A stretch of 33,745 bases of DNA. Origin: Anaerolineae bacterium (GTDB lineage Bacteria > Chloroflexota > Anaerolineae > Aggregatilineales > Phototrophicaceae). This document shows, in pieces, positions 1 to 7,265 of this stretch. Where the stretch lies: the NCBI GenBank assembly GCA_022842885.1, contig JALHOR010000060.1, positions 1 to 33,745 on the forward strand, given 5' to 3'. The translations under genes and the position numbers were made by a program. Numbering within the stretch: the first letter of the stretch is position 1; each line of letters begins with the position of its first letter. The notes under the pieces are model-generated. The model ran no database searches. It saw only the letters and a list, made by a program, of their open reading frames with translations, and was not told where the DNA came from.

Positions 1-12
1 ATTGTATTTTTG

Positions 13-46
13 ACTCAGCACCTAGAACTTAGCACTCAGCACTATT
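13..46. repeat. TCAGCAC/TTAGCAC heptamer-like repeat
   Basis: The leader of the ferredoxin gene contains repeated units of the type TCAGCAC, TTAGCAC and CTCAGCAC. The same word family recurs at 4241-4268 (inside a glycosyltransferase gene) and, as reverse complement, at 15620-15655. It resembles the short tandemly repeated repeats of cyanobacteria and Chloroflexota. No function is evident. Confidence 0.7.
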
Positions 47-64
47 TTCACAAGGAGAATACTC

Positions 65-424
65 ATGCCGCACATCACTGTTACCAATGGCACAACCTTT
101 GAAGCCCCCGCCGATAAACGCCTGATTTTGGCGCTAGAAGATGCGGGTGTGGATATTTTGCATCGCTGTGGCGGCAATGCCCGCTGTACCACCTGCCGCG
201 TCACGTTTGAAGCAGGCGAACCGGATAAGATGACGGTGGCAGAAAAAATCAAGTTAGAAGCCGGCAATAATGTCGGCAAATTCCGCTTAAGCTGCCAGAT
301 TTTATGCGACCACGATATGAGTGTGACGCCGCTGATGTCCAAAGCCAGCGAACAATTGGACGATGCGGGTCCGCGCCCAATGGATGCGATTACACCGGAT
401 GCTGAGTGGGTGACGAAGGAGTAA
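65..424 (+). CDS. [2Fe-2S] ferredoxin, plant/adrenodoxin fold
   Basis: A small soluble electron carrier of 119 residues with a plant-type [2Fe-2S] domain. The cluster ligands are visible as CGGNARCTTC (Cys-x5-Cys-x2-Cys, near residues 35-44) followed by a distal Cys in the LSCQ motif near residue 76. A clear Shine-Dalgarno AAGGAGA precedes the ATG. The partner reductase or oxygenase is not in the window, and the next gene (a membrane kinase) lies about 400 bp away behind repeats, so the gene looks monocistronic or is the last gene of an operon starting upstream. The C-terminal tail of about 30 residues is acidic and beyond the fold. The family call is firm. The physiological partner is unknown. 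Confidence 0.92.
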   Translation: MPHITVTNGTTFEAPADKRLILALEDAGVDILHRCGGNARCTTCRVTFEAGEPDKMTVAEKIKLEAGNNVGKFRLSCQILCDHDMSVTPLMSKASEQLDDAGPRPMDAITPDAEWVTKE

Positions 425-480
425 GCTGATAGCTTTCAGCAGTCAGCGATTAGCTTTTAATTGCTGATACGCCCTCAGAC

Positions 481-570
481 TAATGCAATTCAATAAAATA
501 ATCGCGCAATTTGTAGGGGCGACCCGATGTGGTCGCCCAATGGCGGGAGCGCACATCGGCGCTCCCCTAC
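481..570 (+). repeat. ~90-bp palindromic repeat, copy 1 (inverted copy at 15121-15209)
   Basis: The core at 512-570 begins TGTAGGGGCGACCC and ends GCGCTCCCCTAC. The reverse complement of 15121-15179 matches it at 51 of 59 positions by hand alignment. Similarity continues upstream, where both copies carry TAATGCAATT followed by an AATAAAA-rich stretch. The GTAGGGG/CCCCTAC ends form inverted termini, as in REP or MITE-like elements. Confidence 0.8.
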
Positions 571-591
571 GGTTGCTGAATTTAATTTTCA

Positions 592-663
592 CTCAAGCTC
601 AAAACAAGTGCTTCCGTAGGGACACGGCATGTCCCTACAAATACGCACTTTTCACACAATCTG
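592..663 (+). repeat. Palindromic repeat with conserved flanks, copy 1
   Basis: The left flank is ACTCAAGCTCAAAACAAGTG, and then comes TTCCGTAG. The palindrome arms are 616-624 and 630-638. Positions 612-663 match the reverse complement of 13444-13500 except for two substitutions and a 5-nt deletion in the palindrome (CCGTG missing here). The left flank also recurs at 17149-17175 beside a palindrome of different sequence. Confidence 0.8.
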
Positions 664-737
664 AACAGAGGTTTCTGGCAACTTTTAACTTGCCACTTTT
701 AACTTTTAACTTCCTTTTTAAACACACCCCATTTTTC

Positions 738-766
738 TTGCCCCAAACTGGGTTCTATATCATAAT
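738..766 (+). promoter_or_regulatory. Candidate sigma-70 promoter of the Ser/Thr kinase gene
   Basis: The -35 is TTGCCC (738-743), then a 17-bp spacer, then the -10 CATAAT (761-766). It lies 55 bp upstream of the ATG at 822 and inside the apparent N-terminal extension of the frame, which supports the later start. Confidence 0.5.
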
Positions 767-821
767 AGCGTTTGCCACACCGCGAAAAGTCACGACCTGC
801 TATCATGATGATGGAGACCCC

Positions 822-2765
822 ATGAGCGCCAGCCCCATTACACCTGCTACGCCAGCGAGAACGACGACCACGCGCATTGAACAACCAACAACGTTAGGAT
901 TACTGCGTGTCGCATGGGTGGCATTGCTCTTGTTTCAACTGGTGAGTGTGGCATATTTGATTCCATCCAATTTAACAGGTAATTCGATAAATATTGCTTT
1001 TCAGAGCGAAATGCAAAGTTACGCCAGCACTTATTTTTTGGTATATACGATAGTAGCAACCTTCACAGGCATCTTGGCTTTAGTGCTGTCAATCGGGCTA
1101 ATGTGGTTAAGTCGTGGTGAACGAACTGCGGTATTGTTTTCGTTTATTTTCTTAGCCGCTATAACCGGAAGTTATGCCAGTCAGTCAGTAGATGTTTTAC
1201 CATCAATTATTTTGCGAGGGCGCGGTATCCTCAGTGCTAATGTATTGATTATTATCTATCTGTTCCCCGACATGCGTTTCACACCACGCTGGATGCGCTA
1301 TCCATTTTTTGGCATTTGGATGGTCTTGCTAGTGAACTATGCCCTGTATGATATCTGGGCAAATTGGGTAGCAATTGTTTTTTTTCCGTCGCTTCTGATA
1401 GGAATTGGCTCTTTTATTTATCGTTACAGACGGGCTATTGGAATACAACGGCAGCAAATTAAATGGCTCGTACCACCGTTTCTGGTGGCTGGCATAATTT
1501 TCACAACATGGATATCTGTTTACGTTTTTTTACCCCCTTCAATAGGCATTCATATTCAGAACATTCTTGCATTATTTGCATTATTTGTTTTTGCCGCGAT
1601 TCCGCTTGCTGTAGGGCTTGCGGTGCTGCGTTATCGCCTATGGGATATTGACCTCATCATCAATCGCACGCTGGTGTATGGTGCGATAACTGTTTTGATT
1701 ACGGCTTTGTTTTTTGCGCTGTTGTTTCTCACTCAAACGCTCATCGGGCAAACGCAACCCGTGGTTGCCTTGCTCATTGCTGCGCCCATCGCCATTTTTG
1801 CCTTCAACCCCACGCAGCGATTTATTCAACGGCAAATTGACCGCCGTATTTTTCGGCTGCGCTACGATTTGAACGAAGTGGCTGCCGCACAGAAAAAACC
1901 CGACATCAAAAATCCGGGCGCGTTCACGGGTAAAGTGTTTGGTGATTATGAAGCGTTGGGCGTGCTTGGGCGCGGCGGCATGGGCGAAGTCTATAAAGGC
2001 TTCGGCAATAACGAGACGGTTGCCATCAAATTATTGCTGCCGGATTTGGCACAGCAAAGTGATTTTCGCCAACGCTTTGAGCGCGAGGCACAGACACTTG
2101 CCCGTTTGAATCATCCCAACATCGTCAAACTGAAAGCCAGCGGCATCAGCGATGAGGTGCATTTTCTGGCGATGGACTATATCGAAGGAGAAGAACTCAG
2201 CGCCGTTGTGAAGCGTGGGGCGGTAAGTGATTATGAGGCACTGAACGATTGGCTGCGCGATATTGCCTCCGCGTTGGATTATCTGCACGCGCAAGGCATG
2301 GTGCATCGGGATTTGAAGGCATCGAATATCATGCTGCACCACCCCTCCCCGAACTCAGAGAGGGGCGATTCTGAACTATTACAAGCGGTGGTCATGGATT
2401 TTGGCATTGCCCGCACCAACGCCAGCGGCACACGCTTAACCGGAACCGGCGCAGTCGGCACAATAGATTACATGGCACCGGAACAAATCATGGCAGCGCG
2501 AGATGTGGATAACCGTGCTGATGTGTATGCGCTAGGCATCATCGTCTATGAACTGCTCACGGGAGAACGCCCGTTTAAGGGCAGCGCCGGACAAGTGTTA
2601 TTCGCGCATTTGCAGCAACCCGCACCCGACCCCCGCGACCTCAACCCGGAGATACCGCGCGAGATGGCAAAAGCCGTCCTGAAAGCACTGGCAAAAACAC
2701 CCGATGAGCGTTTCGCTTCAGCAGGGGATTTTGTAGCGGCATTAAAAACGGTAGAGGGTGTTTAG
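822..2765 (+). CDS. Membrane-anchored Hanks-type Ser/Thr protein kinase with multi-TM sensor region
   Basis: A 647-residue protein. About ten hydrophobic segments fill residues 25-320, and a cytosolic eukaryotic-like kinase domain follows (about 370-640). Kinase hallmarks are all present: the glycine loop GRGGMGEVY, the VAIK lysine (K403), HRDLKASN (H495), the DFG (D526) and an APEQ motif. The membrane region holds RYRLWDIDLIINRT, almost identical to the segment in the histidine kinase at the other end of the window. The frame is open back to 483, but that part is repeat DNA. ATG 822 has GGAG six bases upstream and a promoter before it. A 17-residue stretch between the catalytic loop and DFG is encoded by a small CCCCTC/GAGGGG palindrome (2342-2365). 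The substrate is unknown, and the role is presumably transmembrane signalling. Confidence 0.9.
   Translation: MSASPITPATPARTTTTRIEQPTTLGLLRVAWVALLLFQLVSVAYLIPSNLTGNSINIAFQSEMQSYASTYFLVYTIVATFTGILALVLSIGLMWLSRGERTAVLFSFIFLAAITGSYASQSVDVLPSIILRGRGILSANVLIIIYLFPDMRFTPRWMRYPFFGIWMVLLVNYALYDIWANWVAIVFFPSLLIGIGSFIYRYRRAIGIQRQQIKWLVPPFLVAGIIFTTWISVYVFLPPSIGIHIQNILALFALFVFAAIPLAVGLAVLRYRLWDIDLIINRTLVYGAITVLITALFFALLFLTQTLIGQTQPVVALLIAAPIAIFAFNPTQRFIQRQIDRRIFRLRYDLNEVAAAQKKPDIKNPGAFTGKVFGDYEALGVLGRGGMGEVYKGFGNNETVAIKLLLPDLAQQSDFRQRFEREAQTLARLNHPNIVKLKASGISDEVHFLAMDYIEGEELSAVVKRGAVSDYEALNDWLRDIASALDYLHAQGMVHRDLKASNIMLHHPSPNSERGDSELLQAVVMDFGIARTNASGTRLTGTGAVGTIDYMAPEQIMAARDVDNRADVYALGIIVYELLTGERPFKGSAGQVLFAHLQQPAPDPRDLNPEIPREMAKAVLKALAKTPDERFASAGDFVAALKTVEGV
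2342..2365 (+). repeat. Small palindrome inside kinase coding sequence
   Basis: CCCCTC (2342-2347) pairs with GAGGGG (2360-2365). The sequence resembles the CCCTC...GAGGG hairpins of the intergenic elements at 5444-5530, 13303-13406 and 15745-15833. It encodes the stretch HHPSPNSERGDSE between the catalytic loop and the DFG motif. Confidence 0.5.
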
Positions 2766-2809
2766 ATGACGCAGGGTAATAATGATTTGCATCTATAAAG
2801 AGTGCCTGT

Positions 2810-3229
2810 ATGCCAAGATTAGATAATTGTCATCAACAATTCATTCATGCTCTGCAAAAAGAGAAATGGAAGATTGATTCAAAACCACTATATCTCAAGT
2901 TGAGAGGTTATGAATTTTATATTGATGTCGTCGCACGAAGATTATCATCTGCATCTGAAGAAATTGTCTTAATTATCGAAGTGAAATGTTTTCCAGAAAA
3001 TCGCTCGCAACAAGAACAACTCTATACAGCTATAGGGCAATTTGAAATTTACCGAGATATTTTAGAAGCGTATCAATTAGCAGATAAACTTTATATTGCA
3101 ATACCACTCCATGCTTACGAGGGTGTTTTTCAAGCAATAGGTTCAAAAATGATTGAGAAAGCAAACATCAAACTCATCGTATTTGATGTTGAAAAAGAGG
3201 AGATTGTTCAATGGTTGCCCCCGCTTTAA
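2810..3229 (+). CDS. xisH: XisH-family protein (fdxN-element excision controlling factor)
   Basis: 139 residues resembling the XisH family, first described as a factor needed for fdxN-element excision in Nostoc/Anabaena and common as orphans in cyanobacteria and Chloroflexota. The fold is PD-(D/E)XK-like: FYIDVVA supplies Asp39, and LIIEVKCF supplies the E57-x-K59 pair, so a nuclease-type active site appears intact. The gene overlaps xisI by 19 bp, the usual arrangement. The pair is visibly richer in A/T than its neighbours, suggesting acquisition. No fdxN-type element or recombinase is present here, so excision is not its likely role. Molecular function remains uncertain. Confidence 0.88.
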   Translation: MPRLDNCHQQFIHALQKEKWKIDSKPLYLKLRGYEFYIDVVARRLSSASEEIVLIIEVKCFPENRSQQEQLYTAIGQFEIYRDILEAYQLADKLYIAIPLHAYEGVFQAIGSKMIEKANIKLIVFDVEKEEIVQWLPPL

Positions 3230-3546
3230 TCCAAACACAAATATGGAAAACAAACGCTGAATTGCTGGAATTAGTTGAGCGTGAGGTCGAACAATATAAT
3301 GCTATTTCATTACAAGGACGCATGTACTCCCTCATAGACAATCGGCAAAAACATTATGGCGTCATCCATATTGCCCATGATTCACTGCATACGCTTGATG
3401 TTGTCGTTATGGTGCGGATAGTAGATGATAAAATCATTATTGAAAAAGACACGTCTGAAAAAACGCTGTGTGAAGCTTTAATTCATAATGCGTCTATCTC
3501 CCGTGAACAAATCATCTTGGCATATTTAGGCGAAACTGTTGCCTAA
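3211..3546 (+). CDS. xisI: XisI-family protein
   Basis: 111 residues, partner of XisH. Family features are visible: an N-terminal helix (ELLELVEREVEQYNA) and the central strand-rich part with HYGVIHIAHDSLHTLDVVVMVRI, followed by DDKIIIEKDTSEKTLCEALIHNASISREQIILAYLG. The ATG at 3211 lies inside the end of xisH, indicating translational coupling. XisH and XisI are thought to act together. Whether they form a toxin-antitoxin, defence or regulatory pair is not settled, and the sequence does not decide it. Confidence 0.88.
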   Translation: MVAPALIQTQIWKTNAELLELVEREVEQYNAISLQGRMYSLIDNRQKHYGVIHIAHDSLHTLDVVVMVRIVDDKIIIEKDTSEKTLCEALIHNASISREQIILAYLGETVA

Positions 3547-3582
3547 TTCACAGATTAAAATCAACAACAATAAGGACTTTGG

Positions 3583-5358
3583 ATGATTCAGCAGCGTAAA
3601 CCTTGGCAATCGCCGTTGCTCTTAATGCTGCTGTTGGCGTTGGTACTGCGGCTCATCAGTATTGCTGACCACAGCTTATGGTACGACGAGGCGTTTGCGG
3701 TGTTATTTGCCGAAAAAGGCTTGGATGCCATGCTGTACGGCACGCTAACACCGGTTGCAGGCGGCGCGGCAGATATTCATCCTCTTTTGTATTATACGAC
3801 GCTGCATATTTGGATGGCATTTTTTGGGCAATCAGTCTTTGCCGTGCGCTTATGGAGTACACTGCTAGGGGTGGCTGGCGTTTATGTGGCGTATCACCTC
3901 AGCAAACTATTGTTTAGTCATCGTGCCGGATTAGCGGCGGCGCTGCTGGTCGCCATCATGCCGTATCACATTCACTATTCGCAAGAAACGCGCATGTATA
4001 CGCTGTTGGCGCTGCTGCTCATGCTGGCAACATGGGCATTCGTGAAAGCAAATCAGCCATCAGCACTCAGCGGTCAGCCATCAGCCAATAACGATCAAAA
4101 TGTAGGAGTGCGAAATATCGCATCCGCCGCCGAAAATGTCATATCACCAACGAAATCTCCATTTCAGCAAAAAACAAACAATGCCCTTTCTTCAGCCGAA
4201 GACCCGTTGCCAACAGCTAAAAGCCAACAGCTAATCGCTAACTCAGCACTCAGCACTCAGCACTTAGCACTGAATATCCCCTACTGGCTGCTGTTTGGCA
4301 TTTGCGCCGGACTCGCTATGTATACCCAACAATTGGCGGCATTTTATTTGGTCGCCATTGGACTCGTGCCAGTTTTCACGCGCCGCCGCCCTGCTATTTT
4401 GGGCATGGCAATCGGGACGATAACGGCGCTAGTGATTTATGCGCCGTGGTTGGTGAATATTCCATCACAGTTGCAAAAAGTGGGCGCGTATTATTGGGTC
4501 ACACAGCCCGACATAGACAAACCAATTGTCACGCTGTACCTATTTTTAACCACCAATGCCGAAATTAAGCCGTCGTTATCGCTCATCGCCCTAGTATGTG
4601 CTGTTTTTTTGCTGGCAGTGGCATTCGTCCAAGTGGCGATTTACGCCAGCAAACCCCGTCGTTCTAGCACATCGGATATGCCGAATGTGGCTTTCGTGCT
4701 GTGGTTATTCGCTGCGCCCATCGGCTTGATGTGGTTGGTTTCGCAAGTGCAGCCTGTGTATTTGGATAGAGGCTTAATTGCTTCGGCGGTGATGTTGTAT
4801 GTCTTTTTGGGCTGGTTTTTCACGCGCAGCGGTTTACCCCGCCCAATTCGCGCTTTTATGACGTTGATTGTGGTGCTGTTGGTCGCTATTGGCTTGCGCG
4901 AACAATATACGCTGGCAACCTTCCCGTATTCACCCATCACCGATTTATTGGCAACGGTGCGCGAAAATTGGCAAAGTGGCGATGTCATCGTGCATCATAA
5001 TAAACTTTCCATGCTGCCGGGGATTTATCATGACCGCACTTTGCCGCAGCGATACATCGGTGATATTCCGGGCAGCCCGAATGACACGCTGGCATTGCCG
5101 ACGCAGCAAGCTCTGGGCATCTTGGCAGAACCATGTTTACAAACTGCCGTCCGTGCTGGCAACCGCATTTGGTTCGTCGTATATGAACGTGCCGAAAGAG
5201 AAGCCGCTGCCGCAGGTATTCTTGATTTGCAGCAGCAGTTTGACTGGCTAGCGACCCAGTATACTTTCATCGAAAAAAAGACTTTTCAGGATTTGAATCT
5301 TTACCTATATGCCAACCCCATACCCAACATCCAGCATGAGTGTCCTGTGCTAAAATAA
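3583..5358 (+). CDS. GT39-type membrane glycosyltransferase with repeat-derived insertion
   Basis: 591 residues. A polytopic membrane protein of the dolichyl-phosphate-mannose mannosyltransferase/ArnT superfamily, which uses polyprenyl-phosphate sugar donors at the outer face of the membrane. The early motif HSLWYDEAFAV carries the expected catalytic Asp35. IHPLLYYTTLHIW and the HIHYSQETRMYTLL segment are also typical. Roughly ten or more membrane segments are visible. AAGGAC precedes the ATG. Residues about 157-230 (nt 4051-4272) form a hydrophilic Ser/Gln/Asn-rich stretch with no membrane character, encoded by TCAGCAC and GCTAAAAGCC repeats that are otherwise intergenic. It sits between two membrane segments, so the protein may tolerate it as a loop. 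The acceptor is unknown. Confidence 0.85.
   Translation: MIQQRKPWQSPLLLMLLLALVLRLISIADHSLWYDEAFAVLFAEKGLDAMLYGTLTPVAGGAADIHPLLYYTTLHIWMAFFGQSVFAVRLWSTLLGVAGVYVAYHLSKLLFSHRAGLAAALLVAIMPYHIHYSQETRMYTLLALLLMLATWAFVKANQPSALSGQPSANNDQNVGVRNIASAAENVISPTKSPFQQKTNNALSSAEDPLPTAKSQQLIANSALSTQHLALNIPYWLLFGICAGLAMYTQQLAAFYLVAIGLVPVFTRRRPAILGMAIGTITALVIYAPWLVNIPSQLQKVGAYYWVTQPDIDKPIVTLYLFLTTNAEIKPSLSLIALVCAVFLLAVAFVQVAIYASKPRRSSTSDMPNVAFVLWLFAAPIGLMWLVSQVQPVYLDRGLIASAVMLYVFLGWFFTRSGLPRPIRAFMTLIVVLLVAIGLREQYTLATFPYSPITDLLATVRENWQSGDVIVHHNKLSMLPGIYHDRTLPQRYIGDIPGSPNDTLALPTQQALGILAEPCLQTAVRAGNRIWFVVYERAEREAAAAGILDLQQQFDWLATQYTFIEKKTFQDLNLYLYANPIPNIQHECPVLK
4051..4272 (+). repeat. In-frame repeat insertion in glycosyltransferase gene
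   Basis: The stretch begins with CAGCC/TCAGC units (about 4051-4085) and ends with GCTAAAAGCCAACAGCTAA (4217-4237), then four TCAGCAC/TTAGCAC-type units (4243-4269). The same words occur between genes at 13-46, 7545-7576, 15620-15655 and 15869-15900. The length is 222 bp, a multiple of three, and the frame stays open. Confidence 0.75.
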
Positions 5359-5360
5359 AG

Positions 5361-5537
5361 GTAACTACTCAGGTTGCCTTTAGCCCTCACCCTAGCCCAC
5401 CTTTCGACGGGGCTTCATCCCGAAGCGTTGTCGCAAGGTTCGCCTCCCGTAGGAGAGGGACTTTAACCACCACGTTGGTTCTTATCTCCCCTTCTCCTTT
5501 GGAAGAAGGGGGCGGGGAATGAGGGCTGAGTAGTTAC
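5361..5537. repeat. MITE-like repeat element, copy A (long form)
   Basis: Perfect 12-bp terminal inverted repeats GTAACTACTCAG (5361-5372) and CTGAGTAGTTAC (5526-5537) enclose an inner pair AGCCCTCA...TGAGGGCT. Positions 5444-5530 match 13323-13409 at 85 of 87 bases. Copy A carries about 45 bp extra at 5395-5443 inside the first hairpin. Two hairpins, CTCTCC-type and CCCCTTCTCC-type, lie inside. It fills most of the 255-bp gap between two genes. Confidence 0.8.
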
Positions 5538-5613
5538 AAATAAAGTGAGTTGTTAGCCAGCCACAGTCCGTTATTTTCGTGAAAAAGTTGCGGAAGTTTT
5601 AAAGGATAACCGC

Positions 5614-6471
5614 ATGTCACAGCCTTTTTCTAAAGCCTATCTTGAACTTTTAAAACGCGGTGCTTTTCCGGGGCGGATCGACCCTTGGGCAGAACAGGCG
5701 CGTTATTTTCAGCAGATTCACAATAACATGATTGGCAATCTGATTGACCAAATGCAAAATACACTGGAGCAAATGGGCTATGTTGCTGGGCGCGAAACCA
5801 GTTTGTTGATTGGGGAAAGCAAACCTGAACCCGATATTTTTGTGAAGCGCCAGCATGAGCCAGCACCCGCTGTCACTACCGAATGGAATTATTATGAAGC
5901 CGCTGCTGCCGTGATGGCAGAACCTATTACCCGCATCGAGACGATTGATGACTGGCAAGATAGACTCTTTATTCACGATATGGACGGGCGTTTAGTAACC
6001 GTGGTGGAAATTGTCTCACCGCGCAATAAAATTTCCCCGCTTGAAATTCAGCGGTATCAACAGCGGCGTGAACGATTGTTGCAAGAACAAGTGAATGTCG
6101 TCGAAATTGACCTCACGCGCTCCTTTACCCGCTTGTTATCAGCGCGGGAAGCAACTTTATTTTCATATCATGCCTTGATTTACTTGCCTGATGAAGCACC
6201 GGGTTTGACCGGTATCCCATTAGAAAAATCACTGCCGCGTTTGGCGCTACCACTGCGACGGGCGGTGATTGCGATTGAGGTGCATGCTGCCTATGAACAG
6301 GCATATCAATCACTGCGAATTGCCCGCCAAATCTTGGATGAAAATCGTTATACAACCGACGATTTGCCATTTCCGACTACCTTGACCGATGCTCAACGCC
6401 AACATATTGAAACCACACTGGATGATTGGCGGCGGGAATTACAAGCATTAGTGCAATCAGGAGAAGCCTAA
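5614..6471 (+). CDS. DUF4058 family protein
   Basis: 285 residues resembling DUF4058, a family of unknown function frequent in cyanobacteria, Planctomycetes and Chloroflexota. The N-terminal part FPGRIDPWAEQARYFQQIHNNMI and the middle ESKPEPDIFV ... TVVEIVSPRNKISP are family-like. The pattern PD (D74), VEIVSP (E132), K139 and NVVEIDL (E164) resembles the PD-(D/E)XK core of Uma2/DUF820 proteins, so a nuclease-like fold is possible but unproven. AAAGGAT seven bases before the ATG serves as ribosome binding site. The next gene starts one base after the stop codon, so the two are probably cotranscribed. Confidence 0.8.
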   Translation: MSQPFSKAYLELLKRGAFPGRIDPWAEQARYFQQIHNNMIGNLIDQMQNTLEQMGYVAGRETSLLIGESKPEPDIFVKRQHEPAPAVTTEWNYYEAAAAVMAEPITRIETIDDWQDRLFIHDMDGRLVTVVEIVSPRNKISPLEIQRYQQRRERLLQEQVNVVEIDLTRSFTRLLSAREATLFSYHALIYLPDEAPGLTGIPLEKSLPRLALPLRRAVIAIEVHAAYEQAYQSLRIARQILDENRYTTDDLPFPTTLTDAQRQHIETTLDDWRRELQALVQSGEA

Positions 6472-6472
6472 C

Positions 6473-7228
6473 ATGTCAAAAAACTGCTTTTTTCTTCTGT
6501 GCTTACTGATATTGCTCTTGAGTCTGACGATAACCTTGCTAGCACAAGATGATGTTTGCCCGGCACTGGTGCAAACTGCATTAGAATATACGGATGAAGT
6601 TTGCTCCACAACGGAACGTAACCAAGCCTGTTATGGCAATTTGCGAGTGGAGGCAGTGCTGAATGCAGGTGCTGATTTAGAATTTGATTCGCCGGGCGAT
6701 AGAGTTGGGATTGCGGATATTCAAACATTGAATTTAAGCGCAATGGCGACCCCAGATGAATGGGGGGTGGCGTTGATGCAGGTGCAGGCAAATCTACCTG
6801 ATACGTTGCCGGGGCAAAATGTAACCATGCTTATTTTTGGCGATGTGACTATTGAGAATCAGCAGGGGCAGCAAAGAAGCGATATTACTAAAATAGAAGT
6901 GGTTGCTTTAGATACTACCAATATTCGCACCGGACCCGGATTAGGATTTTCTGTTTTCAGATTAGTACCACGAGAACAAAAATTATTAGTAGATGGGCGA
7001 GATGAAACTGGAAATTGGTTGCGTGTTATATTAGACGAAGGGACGAATATCGGGTGGGTATCTATTGTGGCAGTATCGGGTGAAAATGCATCGCTACCTG
7101 TTGTCCAGACATCAACACCAATCAATATTCTCCGCTATCGTCCAATGCAAGCGTTCTATTTTCAATCTGGGATTAGTACAGCACTTACTATAGAGTCACA
7201 TAAGTTTTTAGAAAAATCTAAACAGTAA
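6473..7228 (+). CDS. Secreted protein with bacterial SH3 domain, possibly C-terminally truncated
   Basis: 251 residues with a hydrophobic signal peptide (about residues 4-23, cleavage probable after LLA24). The exported part has two regions. The first, VCPALVQTALEYTDEVC ... CYGN, has paired cysteines and recurs in Chloroflexota exported proteins as I recall them. The second is an SH3b domain (about 142-205) with NIRTGPGLGFSVF and GRDETGNWLRV ... GWV. SH3b domains commonly bind cell-wall or surface material. After IRYRPMQAFYFQSGIS the protein ends quickly, whereas homologues I recall continue into a further domain, so a truncation is suspected. The DNA just downstream is repeats and a transposase remnant, consistent with disruption. 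It is the second gene of a pair with the DUF4058 gene. Confidence 0.75.
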   Translation: MSKNCFFLLCLLILLLSLTITLLAQDDVCPALVQTALEYTDEVCSTTERNQACYGNLRVEAVLNAGADLEFDSPGDRVGIADIQTLNLSAMATPDEWGVALMQVQANLPDTLPGQNVTMLIFGDVTIENQQGQQRSDITKIEVVALDTTNIRTGPGLGFSVFRLVPREQKLLVDGRDETGNWLRVILDEGTNIGWVSIVAVSGENASLPVVQTSTPINILRYRPMQAFYFQSGISTALTIESHKFLEKSKQ

Positions 7229-7265
7229 TAATAGTAAAAATCGTTTTGAATTATATTTATGTTCA

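Larger units (their letters stand above)
425..821. repeat. Non-coding gap filled with dispersed palindromic repeats
   Basis: No credible gene lies here. An open frame continues upstream of the kinase start, but its translation is repeat-derived. In order the gap holds: AGCT/CAGC-rich short repeats (425-465); a palindromic element at about 481-570 whose 59-bp core (512-570) recurs inverted at 15121-15179; a left flank at 592-615; an imperfect palindrome at 616-638 with arms GTAGGGACA and TGTCCCTAC; and a flank to 663 shared with 13444-13500. A promoter for the kinase lies at 738-766. Confidence 0.75.

Noticed and set aside
13..46. CRISPR-like array of TCAGCAC units
   Set aside because: The units are 7 bases long, contiguous and without spacers, and no cas genes are present.
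483..821. N-terminal extension of the Ser/Thr kinase frame
   Set aside because: The translation is of palindromic repeats found elsewhere between genes, a promoter lies inside it, and ATG 822 has a ribosome site.
5340..5522. 60-residue open frame after the glycosyltransferase
   Set aside because: It translates the MITE-like copy A and has no ribosome site.
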